Shown here piece by piece: positions 33,868 to 42,438 of a stretch of 64,000 nucleotides of DNA (the stretch's first letter is position 1; each line of letters begins with the position of its first letter). This DNA comes from Burkholderia ambifaria (GTDB lineage Bacteria > Pseudomonadota > Gammaproteobacteria > Burkholderiales > Burkholderiaceae), in NCBI RefSeq assembly GCF_001443045.1, contig NZ_LKPJ01000013.1, positions 62,001 through 126,000 of the forward strand. Reading direction: 5' to 3'. A program made the translations under genes and the position numbers. The notes under the pieces were generated by a model. That model was not told the origin of the DNA. It was given only the letters and a program-made list of their open reading frames with translations, and searched no databases.

Positions 33868-34026
33868 CCAGCAGTCCAGCCGCCTTGCGTTACTCAGCGC
33901 CAGATTGGGCCGCCCGATCCACCGCGCAACCGAATGCGCCGCGTCAAACTCGGCCGACTCGGCCGACTCGACGGATTCGTCCACCATCGTCTGCACCTGA
34001 CCGATAAGTTTCGAGAGGCCGACCGG
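33868..34026 (-). pseudogene. DUF2384 (MbcA/ParS/Xre) antitoxin remnant
   Basis: A minus-strand fragment reads KLIGQVQTMVDES, EFDAAHSVARWIGRPNLALS and NARRLDCW. This matches the C-terminal MbcA/ParS/Xre domain (VxxMVxESG...FDAAxWVxxWLxxPxPALGGxxPxxxMDT). The normal end of the domain and any RES toxin partner are missing. It abuts the dead dehydrogenase and indicates a toxin-antitoxin module lost from this place. Confidence 0.55.
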
Positions 34027-34584
34027 GCGCTCGGTTTGCCCGGATCGCCTCCTCAACCTCACGCGGTGCGCCGATGCGGGCGAGTGCATCGTTATTCATG
34101 GCATTCGGCCGCGCGGCATGCAATTCGTAGAACACCGTGCGCCCGGAGTGCGCTTTCCGCTCGCGTCGTCGCGGCAGGAACAACTTTGTGCAAACAGAGT
34201 GCTCGGACATAAATCTCTGGCGCATTGATCGACGGCTGAACCTTATTGGGCCTAGGTCGGAGAGGTTAACAATCGACATTTGCGTCGATTACAGTGGACA
34301 CGTTAATGATGGGTCCGGGTAGCTCGAGAAAATGGCAAGTCGGAAATCGTAGCCACCAGAACGCGACACGATCATGTAGTCAAAAAGACCGTTCGGGGTG
34401 CGTGGGCTGCCTGAGTCCTACCTGGTCGAAGGAAGGCCGGCTCCGGGGCGAATATCTTCGAAGCATCGCGCTCGTGGCGCCGACGGGAAGATGGTCTGCG
34501 CGGCCGTGGGCGTAGACGGCGCATGAGCGGGGCACTCGTGCTTGTGCTCGTGACCGCATCGCAAAAAGCCAACAACATTTCGCG
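34027..34584. other. 558-bp gene-poor junction before the Tn7-like element
   Basis: I see no convincing gene. A perfect 7-bp inverted repeat, AATCGAC-N6-GTCGATT, lies at 34271-34290 inside a less GC-rich patch. The left terminus of the transposon may be in or near this stretch, but I could not match it to the right-end candidate. Confidence 0.4.
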
Positions 34585-35631
34585 TCAAGGCTTTCGATCT
34601 GTAGGTGGCGGGCCAAAGTGCAGAAAAGCATTCGCAAGCGATTCGTCGTCAGGGATGTAATTATCCAACTGCTTGCATGAAAAGCCAGCCTGACGCCGAA
34701 CATAGCGTTCGGCTATGTTATAGCTTGACAGAGCCGTAGCTATGCCCGTATTGCGAACCCACGTAGGCGTAGCGCGCTTGAATATATCTGAAAATTCTGG
34801 AAATCTCTCTGCTGACTCATGGAATATATTCTTGAAAATATAATACACATTCGAAGAAGTCATTCCGTCGTTGCCACGAACGCGCATCGGAATCAATGCT
34901 GGTCCTAATTCGTTGCTCAGAAGAGATGAGGATTTTTTGGGGGGGCGATACTCTTTGAGTGCATCAATAAGTCTTGATGGGGCGGCTATGTTGGAATATC
35001 CGAATTCAGAATTGTCAATTTTAATCATCCAAATTCCGCTGCGTAGTTGATAAAAATCCGACATGCGCAATTTGGAAATTTCATGGTTTCGCAGGAAGGT
35101 ATAGTAGGTCAGAAGGAAAGCCAACGTATTTCGCCGTACGGTTGCGCGGCCCGAATGGCTGGACAGTGTTTCGAATATGGCATGCCATTGGGTGGGAGTA
35201 AGCACATTTTTTCTTTTGTAGAGAGGGTGTGCTGGCTGGCTTGATGATAAATTCTCAAATGGATTTATTCCTTTGTTTGTATGGTCATATTGGTCTGCGA
35301 ATTCTGGCAAGGCGTTGTAAAGACAGCAGAGAACGTTTGCCAATTGAAAAATGGAAGTCTGCTTTAGTGGGCGAGCTGCTGGCGGGCGAGCAAGACCATA
35401 TTGATGATAGATTTCCCATGGAATTGGGGTAATTGGATTTCCAAGGTAGTCCATGTAGGCGCGCGCGTCGAGGCTGGTTACATCGGCCAGATGTGCGCCA
35501 GCGCCCTTCGAGTATTCAAGCCACGCTAAAAAAGCGCGGCCGGCGAGGGTGTACGCTCTCCGTGTAGAAGATGAGTGGCGTCCTTTATGAACCGCCCACC
35601 GCATTACGAGCGCCAGATCGATGGGGAGCAT
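34585..35631 (-). CDS. Tyrosine-recombinase-like protein with damaged active site (TnsF-like candidate)
   Basis: The product has 348 residues with an N-terminal SAM-like DNA-binding helix bundle and a C-terminal catalytic-type domain. Arg181 (TFLRNHEISKLRMSD) and Arg293 are in place, and Tyr325 sits at the nucleophile position (KQLDNYI). The HxxR histidine is Thr290 (TPTWVRNT), the next expected His is Asn294, the GH/W position is Phe317 and the beta-hairpin Lys is not visible. It is therefore probably catalytically dead or weak. Tn6022-type Tn7 relatives use TnsF, which contains an inactive tyrosine recombinase domain, as target selector. Its position opposite tnsA fits. GC is the lowest in the window. 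Confidence 0.7.
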   Translation of the reverse strand: MLPIDLALVMRWAVHKGRHSSSTRRAYTLAGRAFLAWLEYSKGAGAHLADVTSLDARAYMDYLGNPITPIPWEIYHQYGLARPPAARPLKQTSIFQLANVLCCLYNALPEFADQYDHTNKGINPFENLSSSQPAHPLYKRKNVLTPTQWHAIFETLSSHSGRATVRRNTLAFLLTYYTFLRNHEISKLRMSDFYQLRSGIWMIKIDNSEFGYSNIAAPSRLIDALKEYRPPKKSSSLLSNELGPALIPMRVRGNDGMTSSNVYYIFKNIFHESAERFPEFSDIFKRATPTWVRNTGIATALSSYNIAERYVRRQAGFSCKQLDNYIPDDESLANAFLHFGPPPTDRKP

Positions 35632-35799
35632 GATTTGTGCTATTCAGCTCTAATGCTGACTTAATCGCTTTTATATTAGTTCTGCCGGCATGCAAAAGAA
35701 AGGTATTCAATGGAGAAAATGGCGTCGATGCAACGGAATTTGAGCCGCGGAATTATCGTTCGCGCAAGAGGTATGGCGTCGAAAGTTTTATAGTAAATG

Positions 35800-35851
35800 C
35801 ATTGTACGCAATGTAATTCATGCAATGTATTGACGTGCATTGCGTGCAATG
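35800..35851. repeat. Array of CATTG-N4-CAATG palindromes
   Basis: CATTGTACGCAATG (35800-35813) and CATTGCGTGCAATG (35838-35851) are two palindromes 38 bp apart, with a further GCAATG half site between them at 35822. They lie 170 bp upstream of the recombinase gene and 400 bp upstream of tnsA. They may be operators or protein-binding sites at a transposon end. Confidence 0.5.
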
Positions 35852-36091
35852 AATTCCGCGGATGCGTATATATTTCAAGATAAGGATGCGATGAAAAGAA
35901 CGCTGCACTTGACTGATGAATTAAGCTAGGGGTAGCGCAAATTTTTTATTATTGAATATTCCGACTAAGCTTAATGGTTGAGGCGGTAGGAGGTGTGCTC
36001 TGAGACGCCGACGGCTTCCACGCCACAGCTTTTCCGGCGCGGGAAACGTTTTCGAGGGAAGAGGATACGTATGAAGATTCTGTAACTGGTG

Positions 36092-36121
36092 ACGGAAGCG
36101 CTGCGGCAACAGCGCCTCCGT
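36092..36121. other. Stem-loop upstream of tnsA
   Basis: ACGGAAGCGCTG and CAGCGCCTCCGT pair over 12 positions with one mismatch around a 6-base loop, followed on the + strand by eight A residues. It is not a + strand terminator. It may be a structured leader of the tns transcript or a protein-binding site. Confidence 0.4.
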
Positions 36122-36249
36122 CAAAAAAAACCGTTTCAGACTGAATTGATTTTGGTCACCGGTCGGACCAATGTCAAGGACATTCTTCGTGCCCATTTTC
36201 CCCACGCCGTCGAGATGACAGGCGTGATGTCCATTCACTGGAGGGAAAA

Positions 36250-36957
36250 ATGGAAGCATATGCATTTGACCTACTACCGAACCGCGAGAGACATCGAATC
36301 TCCGTCGCCCTCGCCGTCCGGAATCGAAAGCGGCACCAGTCCAATATCTGGGTGTTTGAGTCCCCAAAAATCGAGAGACGATTTGTCATACTTGGGGACG
36401 TTGCTTTTATGCACATCGTGCTGCTCGAAGGTGATCCGTTGGTTCGAGATTACGATCCCACTCCATCGCCGGTGATGGCGATCGCCAGCGGCGAGGCCTA
36501 TCAAACTAGCCTGGATGCGATTGTGCGGTTCAGTGACGGCCGACAAGAATGGTGGGAATTCAAGCGTGCCCGAGATGCGGGTCCGCTGCGGAAAGGGCGG
36601 AGTCGTGCGCAACTCGAGGCTCAGGCTAATGCTGCTGGCGAAGTCGGCGCGACCTACCGAGTACTAACCGAGCGCGATCTGACTGGCAAAGAACTGCTGT
36701 TCGATAACTGGCTCCATTTATGCGCGGCAATGACACGAGCGAGGGGATGTCCTTCTTATCGTGAACACGAGATTCTAGACGATCGTCTCGACGTGCTCGG
36801 TAATGTCACGGTCGGCTCGCTGCTCTCAGAGCCCTCTGCCGATCCTGCCGTAATGCTTTCCGTGATCGCCCGACGGCTGCAGACAGGGGAGCTCGATTGC
36901 AAGCTCGACTCGGAATACTTCCGACGTAGCTCTCTGCTGTCGAGGAGGTGCGTATGA
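36250..36957 (+). CDS. tnsA: TnsA-like endonuclease
   Basis: The product has 235 residues and matches the TnsA N-terminal endonuclease domain, a restriction-enzyme-like fold. Candidate catalytic residues are Glu60 (HIVLLEGDPLVRDYDP), Asp89 (TSLDAIVRF) and Glu103-Phe-Lys105 (WWEFKR). TnsA cuts the 5' ends of the transposon so that Tn7-type elements leave by cut-and-paste rather than by replication. A GGAGGG ribosome site stands 6 bases before the ATG. Its last codons overlap tnsB (ATGA). The usual C-terminal DNA-binding domain is short but present. Confidence 0.85.
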   Translation: MEAYAFDLLPNRERHRISVALAVRNRKRHQSNIWVFESPKIERRFVILGDVAFMHIVLLEGDPLVRDYDPTPSPVMAIASGEAYQTSLDAIVRFSDGRQEWWEFKRARDAGPLRKGRSRAQLEAQANAAGEVGATYRVLTERDLTGKELLFDNWLHLCAAMTRARGCPSYREHEILDDRLDVLGNVTVGSLLSEPSADPAVMLSVIARRLQTGELDCKLDSEYFRRSSLLSRRCV

Positions 36958-38930
36958 CTCGCGGAAGAGTTCGCAGCTTGGTGCCTTCGGCCCACCAAGA
37001 CTTGCAAGCGTGGCCCGAACCCGATGTGCTGGCGCTGGGCCATCATCGGCAAACCTACGAGGCGAGACGGGAGGCTGTCCTGATGTATCTTGACGGTTGC
37101 CCCGCCGAGGATATTGCGCAACGGACAGGAAAGTCGGAGGGAGAGGTTCGTCGACTCGTCCACCGCTGTCTTCTGTCGGCGGGTGACGGACTAATCTATG
37201 GATTCCGTGCGCTAGTGTATGGGACTCGCATCAAACCTTATGTTCGTAGCAAGCCGGTCGATGGCAGCCTCTGCCCCTCTCGACCTGGTTATGCTGGGGC
37301 ATTGCAGCAAATGTTCGAGCGATTTCCCGAACTGGAAACGGCTGTCGTCGACCGGCTTCTGAAACGATCGATGCCCGACCAGGTTCCCGAGTCCAGAATT
37401 AGCTATAAACGCCTTCATGATTTCTTTTTGGAGCAGTTGAAATCCCGTGGCATATCCGAGTGCGAATGGCCGTTCACAACCCGGGACCGGGCACGGCGAA
37501 GCTTGACTCGCTACTGCAACGCCGTTTATCTGCAACATCGTCAGCGATGGATTTGGGCGAGATCAGGTACTGAGGCCGCGAAACGGTCGACTCTCGGGCG
37601 AGGCTACACTTGCCTTATCAATGCGCGGCGGCCATGCAGTGTGATGCAGATGGATTTCCATAAGGTCGATGCAGCCAGCGTTATTAGCGTTATCGACGAA
37701 AATTCGGTCGAACATGATTACCCCGTCGCTCGCTGGTTCATTGGAGTCTTGGTTGACGAGTACAGTGGGGGAGTCCTCGGAGTAAGCATCATACTTGAGA
37801 GCAATCCGAGTGCAGACAGTGCTCTGGAGACGGTAGCAAGCGCGATTGCACCAAGATCGCCTATCGATGATGAACTGCGTGCGCGGTATACGCCGGACGG
37901 CAAGATCGTCATTCAGGATTTTGTCTGCGAGCTCGAAAGCCAGGGCTCCACGATTCTGGAGGTGGATAACGCATGGAGCAACGCCGCAGTCGATGTCGTC
38001 AACAATCTCATCGACGTGACCGGATGCGCAATCAATTTTGGTCCAGTCAGGGCATGGTGGCGCCGCGACCTGATCGAGCGCATTTTTGGGAAACTAACCG
38101 ATCACGGTCTAAAGCGGCTTCCATCGACCTATGGAGCCGGGCCCGCGGACCCTACGCGCACAAATCCGGTAAAAAATGCGGAACTATTCCGGATCCGGCT
38201 GAGCGAATTGATGGCGATCATCTATGCGTGCGTCAGGGAACACAATCTCGAGCCAACCGAACGTCTACATCTTGTGTCTCCCGTCGGGCTGCTACGTTCA
38301 GCAGTCGATCATACCGAGCACGCCTGGCTTCCCCAGCCGCTGCCACGCCAAACTCGGGAGAATGGCTCGATCTTATGGCACACGGAGCATTGCGTTGTGA
38401 GGGGAAATTTGAAGCAAGGCCGCAGCCCCTGCATCAAGACCGATCATTGCCGATATTATGGCGAAGCGCTTGCGAAGCGATATGACCTGGTGGGTAAGAC
38501 GTTGCTCGTTCGATTGAACCGGCGCGACTGTCGAGAGGCGATCGCCATTGTGGAGGAAACGGGTGAGTTGCTTGGGAAACTGCGACCTGAAGCGCGCTGG
38601 GCTCGATGGCCCTACACATACCAAGAACGAAAAATCATCAATCGCGCGATTCCAATCGAAGAGCGGGAGACGAAGGCTGACCCAGTGGGCGCGTGGGGGC
38701 GGGAGAAGAGCGCACAAATGTTGGCGGAAAAAAGTGCGAGGGCGAGGCATGCCCGGTCGGGCGACGCACTGGCGCTAGCAAAGCGCCATCGTGTCGGCAA
38801 GACGCAGTCGGCAGTCGACGCGGATAGTTTAGACCCGCATGTCGACTTCCCTAAGGCAGAGAGTTCGCTACCGGATGTCTTCGGATTGAGGTCCTGCGAC
38901 TGGATACGGCGCTCGCCTAAGGGGAAATGA
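36954..38930 (+). CDS. tnsB: TnsB-like DDE transposase
   Basis: The product has 658 residues. An N-terminal helix-turn-helix region (EDIAQRTGKSEGEVRRLVHR) precedes an rve-type catalytic core. Asp234 is in VMQMDFHKVD, Asp338 in LEVDNAWSN and Glu375 in RRDLIERIFGKL; the D-36-E spacing is right for an active RNase H-fold transposase. A Mu-type C-terminal beta-barrel region follows. It binds the element ends and performs strand transfer with TnsA. I prefer the ATG at 36954, five bases after GGAGG and overlapping tnsA, to the GTG at 36948. Confidence 0.92.
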   Translation: MTRGRVRSLVPSAHQDLQAWPEPDVLALGHHRQTYEARREAVLMYLDGCPAEDIAQRTGKSEGEVRRLVHRCLLSAGDGLIYGFRALVYGTRIKPYVRSKPVDGSLCPSRPGYAGALQQMFERFPELETAVVDRLLKRSMPDQVPESRISYKRLHDFFLEQLKSRGISECEWPFTTRDRARRSLTRYCNAVYLQHRQRWIWARSGTEAAKRSTLGRGYTCLINARRPCSVMQMDFHKVDAASVISVIDENSVEHDYPVARWFIGVLVDEYSGGVLGVSIILESNPSADSALETVASAIAPRSPIDDELRARYTPDGKIVIQDFVCELESQGSTILEVDNAWSNAAVDVVNNLIDVTGCAINFGPVRAWWRRDLIERIFGKLTDHGLKRLPSTYGAGPADPTRTNPVKNAELFRIRLSELMAIIYACVREHNLEPTERLHLVSPVGLLRSAVDHTEHAWLPQPLPRQTRENGSILWHTEHCVVRGNLKQGRSPCIKTDHCRYYGEALAKRYDLVGKTLLVRLNRRDCREAIAIVEETGELLGKLRPEARWARWPYTYQERKIINRAIPIEERETKADPVGAWGREKSAQMLAEKSARARHARSGDALALAKRHRVGKTQSAVDADSLDPHVDFPKAESSLPDVFGLRSCDWIRRSPKGK

Positions 38931-38931
38931 A

Positions 38932-39987
38932 ATGTCAATTTCAGTAGATCTTCTATGCAATGCGGGATCTGCCAACTTCTCTGGCAAGGCCGACATACAA
39001 CCTCAACTCGGGTGGATTGAACGCCGGGCAGAACTTTACCCCGTCCACCCGCTGATAGCCTCATCGATAGCGCTGCCGACGCCACCCATCAAGGAAGTCT
39101 ATCAGGACATTCGTCGTAACGTCGTACTGCGTGAACCCGGTTGTTGCATCCTTGCAGGCACTGGCGTGGGGAAATCGTTTGCGCTCCACGTTATCGCCGA
39201 GCAATTGAGGCACGACTTTCCTGGCATTGTAGTTTATCGACACAATGCGCACTATCACAACGTCGCCTCGGTGCGTGGATTTTTTCAGCATTTCTTGAGC
39301 ACAGTCCATCAGCCTAACCGAAAGGGCGAGACTTTTGAGCTACGGCTTCGTCTTGTAAACACTATGGCCGACGAAGCCGATCAGTCAACCTTAAGGTTAG
39401 TTGTGCTGCTTATAGATGAAGCTCAAGAATTGCTAGTTAGTGACTACCGATTTCTCAAAGATGTGTATAACGATCTCGAGCAGGATGGCATTCATTTGAT
39501 CTGCGTACTGATGGGGGAGCCGCCATCGAACAGAATACCAACGAGTTACATTCAGGGTGACCAATCGCTAATCGATCGATTTTCACACAGGATATTCGAG
39601 CTTCGATCGTTTGTCTCTGTTGCTGACATTCGATACGTACTTCAAGCCATCGACAGTGAAGTGTTTCTCGGCTCGCCTCCAGTCCGATGGACACAGTTCT
39701 TCTTTCCTCTAGCGTATGACCATGGGTTCCGCTTGGAAAGCCAGGCAGGTGTGCTACTGGCTGCCCTGAAAAATGTGGCGCACTTGCCTCGCCTCCGGGC
39801 TGGCGTGCCTGCTCGGTTGCTGTTCGGCGCCATCAAAGTATTCTTGATTGATTTCGCCGGAGCAGATAGTGCGGCATTGAAGCTACCACAGGACGCATGG
39901 TCACTTGCCGTGCGGCACGCACTGCCATGTGATCTCCCAAGGCATAACGAGCTTGAAACGGACGGTACCGATAATGTCTCGCTATGA
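38932..39987 (+). CDS. tnsC: TnsC-like AAA+ ATPase
   Basis: The product has 351 residues. Walker A AGTGVGKSF (Lys81) and Walker B LVVLLIDEAQEL are intact, and FSHRIFELRSF lies in the sensor region. TnsC forms ATP-dependent filaments on target DNA, linking the target selector (TniQ/TnsD or another protein) to TnsAB and giving target immunity. It starts one base after the tnsB stop with an AGGGGAAA ribosome site and overlaps tniQ by 14 bp, so the four genes form one operon. Confidence 0.88.
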   Translation: MSISVDLLCNAGSANFSGKADIQPQLGWIERRAELYPVHPLIASSIALPTPPIKEVYQDIRRNVVLREPGCCILAGTGVGKSFALHVIAEQLRHDFPGIVVYRHNAHYHNVASVRGFFQHFLSTVHQPNRKGETFELRLRLVNTMADEADQSTLRLVVLLIDEAQELLVSDYRFLKDVYNDLEQDGIHLICVLMGEPPSNRIPTSYIQGDQSLIDRFSHRIFELRSFVSVADIRYVLQAIDSEVFLGSPPVRWTQFFFPLAYDHGFRLESQAGVLLAALKNVAHLPRLRAGVPARLLFGAIKVFLIDFAGADSAALKLPQDAWSLAVRHALPCDLPRHNELETDGTDNVSL

Positions 39988-41368
39988 AATGCCCAGCCGG
40001 GCATGGCTCGGCACGAGGCTTCCGCCGTTGCCTCACGAATCGTCGGCCTCGGCGCTGATGCGTCTTTCATGGCGGAGCGTAGCAAATGAAGCCGCAATTC
40101 GACAGCTGTGTACCGGAAAATGTCATCCCACAAAAAAGGACGGATTTCTTGATCTTCGATGGATCAACACCAGTCTTGTCTACGCTCAGACCGGATGGCC
40201 TATTCCGTCCGACGAAGAGACTTCCGTCTTCAGGTTGCTTTGGCCGGCGCGCCACGTCTGGTTCTCGACGAATTTTCGATTTTGCCCACTATGCCTTGAG
40301 GGGGCCTATCACAGCCTCTGGTTTCAGTTTGAACCGTTGGCCTATTGCCCTATACATGCCATCCCGCTGATTACGCGGTGCGCAAATTGCAACAGCTATG
40401 TTGTCCCGTATAGTCTCGGCAAGGGACTGTTCCATACTCCTTTCCGGTGCGTCAGCTGCGGTGAATTCCTCTGCGGCACGCAGACCACGTGGCAGGCGCA
40501 CTGCGAGCTTCGAGAGCATGCGCAGCAACTGTCATTCGCTTTTTCGGAGTTGGACCGATGGGCTTACGATTCGGGCACACATCTGTGCCTTCTGCAACGA
40601 TTTATCCGACATAATCAAACGGCATTAGCTCGGCAACCGATGGCACGCGAAGTGATGCAGGGCTTGGCATACTGCCTGTCCGGGTTACCGAAGGGATGCT
40701 CAGCTGTATCGGGCTGCCCAAGCCGCGCACTGCGATGGCACCTCCGTCTTTCCTGGATCCGCCCCGAATGCTATCAGACACGTTCGCGTTGGAACGAACG
40801 TGTTGGGGCCGCACTTGTGGTGTATCGGGTAGTTCTGCGAAGATTGCAACGATGGCTTGCCGGAAATTTGGCGCGTCGACCCGGACATTTCCCATATACG
40901 AGCGAAGAAGAGCTCAGGCTGCTGCCGGTGTTGCAGGCAGCGTACTGTCTGCTTCGCTTTCGCATTGAAGGAATGTGGTACTCGGTTTGCGCACCCGTTG
41001 AGAACGCGTTAATCCGGGAACCGCCTGTTCCATTAGCGCCCGCGGGACACGGTCCGTTGCGACTGGCTTGTGCCGCCCAATATCTCGGTATGTATATCGA
41101 CTGCATCGTATCCGTCGCCAAGAAACGGCAGACGACGGAAACACTGATACCGCCATTTATTCTACCGGACGGGATCGAACTCTTCGCTTTACATGGCGGA
41201 GCCGACGGTGAGTCCCTCGGCGCTGTGATTGTTCCATGGGTTGTGGAGTTGCCGCGTTACGTCACTGGGCCAGTCTGTAGCACTGTGGAGGTGCTTGAGG
41301 AGTTAGCAAAAATACACTCGCATGAAGAGGAAACGTATTCCCGCGTCGCACTGCACCTCGGCGGGTAG
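39974..41368 (+). CDS. tniQ: TniQ/TnsD-family target-selection protein
   Basis: The product has 464 residues. The N-terminal TniQ region has the zinc-binding pattern FCPLCLEGAYHSLWFQFEPL with CPIHAIPLITRCANCNSYV, then PFRCVSCGEFLCG. The rest is helical DNA-binding sequence without a named domain. TnsD-type proteins choose the chromosomal attachment site; shorter TniQ forms act as adaptors. The length is intermediate. The ATG at 39974 overlaps tnsC and keeps the family start (LPPLPHESSASALMRLSW). Confidence 0.88.
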   Translation: MSRYEMPSRAWLGTRLPPLPHESSASALMRLSWRSVANEAAIRQLCTGKCHPTKKDGFLDLRWINTSLVYAQTGWPIPSDEETSVFRLLWPARHVWFSTNFRFCPLCLEGAYHSLWFQFEPLAYCPIHAIPLITRCANCNSYVVPYSLGKGLFHTPFRCVSCGEFLCGTQTTWQAHCELREHAQQLSFAFSELDRWAYDSGTHLCLLQRFIRHNQTALARQPMAREVMQGLAYCLSGLPKGCSAVSGCPSRALRWHLRLSWIRPECYQTRSRWNERVGAALVVYRVVLRRLQRWLAGNLARRPGHFPYTSEEELRLLPVLQAAYCLLRFRIEGMWYSVCAPVENALIREPPVPLAPAGHGPLRLACAAQYLGMYIDCIVSVAKKRQTTETLIPPFILPDGIELFALHGGADGESLGAVIVPWVVELPRYVTGPVCSTVEVLEELAKIHSHEEETYSRVALHLGG

Positions 41369-41464
41369 GCGAGGGATAGGGGCTGCGAACGTGTCGTTTC
41401 TGCCACGCGCTCCGACTCGCCATTGGTGCGTCAGGTCAACCGTCTGAAGTTTGAAATTGAAGCC

Positions 41465-42253
41465 ATGAAACTACTAGTCCTGTCCGACCTGCATAACGAA
41501 TTCGAGCCAACCGTACCTAATGCGGAGGCGGTCGCTAGCGCTGATGTTATCGTGCTCGCTGGAGATATCCACACGAAAGACCGGTCTGTGGAGTGGGCTT
41601 TGAGTTGTTTCGGAAACGTGGAGAAGCCCATCGTACTAGTCGCTGGCAATCACGAGTTCTACGATGGACATTTCGATCATACGCTTGAAAAGCTACGCGC
41701 TCTTGCACGCGGGACGCGCGTGCACTTCCTCGAAAACGACGTCATCGTGATTGATGATGTGCGTTTTCTCGGTTGCACACTTTGGACTGATTTTCGACTT
41801 TACGAGGATCACCTTCGCGGATCGTTCGCCATGCGTGATGCGCAAGCCGGTCTAAACGATTACCGAAAAATCCGATCGGGCCGTACTTATCGGAGGTTAA
41901 GCCCAGCCGATACAGCGAGACGGTTTCAAGCCTCTCACGCATGGCTTACGCGAGAGCTAGCTTTGCCATTCGAGGGAAAAACGGTTGTTGTGACACATCA
42001 TGCCCCTTCTCCTCGTTCCGTTGAAGAAGAGTTCTCAGGCGATTCGTTGACCCCTGCATTCGCATCGAATCTTGAGGACCTGATGGGGCTGAACGTTCCA
42101 CTGTGGATCCATGGTCATATGCACGCTAGCTCCGATTACACGGTGGCGCCAGAGGGTACCTTGGCCGGCACGCGAGTGGTATGCAATCCGCGCGGCTATG
42201 CGCCAAAGCATCTGAATCCAAATTTTAACCCCCGCTTACTGATCGAGGTGTAA
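41465..42253 (+). CDS. Calcineurin-like metallophosphoesterase
   Basis: The product has 262 residues. The motifs are complete: LVLSDLHNEF (D-x-H), VLAGDIHTKD (GD), VAGNHEFYDG (GNHE), THHAPSP and IHGHMHASSD. These bind the di-metal centre of the PP1/Mre11-type fold. The substrate is unknown; small members hydrolyse nucleotides, cyclic nucleotides or phosphoprotein. It is the first cargo gene after tniQ, 96 bp away, same strand. The ATG at 41465 starts exactly at the first beta-strand. It may be a defence or housekeeping gene of the element. Confidence 0.88.
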   Translation: MKLLVLSDLHNEFEPTVPNAEAVASADVIVLAGDIHTKDRSVEWALSCFGNVEKPIVLVAGNHEFYDGHFDHTLEKLRALARGTRVHFLENDVIVIDDVRFLGCTLWTDFRLYEDHLRGSFAMRDAQAGLNDYRKIRSGRTYRRLSPADTARRFQASHAWLTRELALPFEGKTVVVTHHAPSPRSVEEEFSGDSLTPAFASNLEDLMGLNVPLWIHGHMHASSDYTVAPEGTLAGTRVVCNPRGYAPKHLNPNFNPRLLIEV

Positions 42254-42438
42254 GTGTGATGTCGAGGAGAAGAAGACGAACATGAGGAAGCACTGTAGAG
42301 AAGATTGGCTCGCTGGGTTTTGGGGCGAGCGGCCGTAATGTTAAACGCTTTAAGCAGCGCCCCTTTAGCATGCTCATCTGGTGCGTTGCCCGCGGAGCGA
42401 TGCTACTCCGCAGCCAGCCTAGTCGTAGATGAAAAAAC
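42254..42438. other. Convergent intergenic region
   Basis: A short gap lies between the converging metallophosphoesterase and H-NS genes. GCGGAG-N8-CTCCGC near 42394-42413 forms a modest stem that could stop transcription from either side. Nothing else is visible. Confidence 0.35.

Larger units (their letters stand above)
35632..36249. other. AT-rich control region between recombinase and tnsA
   Basis: This 618-bp divergent region has no convincing gene. It contains the CATTG/CAATG palindrome array (35800-35851), a 12-bp stem (36092-36121), and AATGTC-AAG-GACATT near 36170. Tn7-like elements carry TnsB binding sites upstream of tnsA, so the transposon end could be here, leaving the recombinase outside. 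I could not identify a terminal TGT repeat with confidence. Confidence 0.45.

Noticed and set aside
35800..35851. CRISPR array
   Set aside because: The repeats are two short palindromes and one half site without regular spacers, and no cas gene is present.
36089..36475. Extra gene before tnsA
   Set aside because: The frame overlaps tnsA for 225 bp, begins within the stem-loop and has no recognisable family.
36948..36953. GTG at 36948 as tnsB start
   Set aside because: It is too close to GGAGG; the ATG at 36954 has proper spacing and the usual ATGA overlap.
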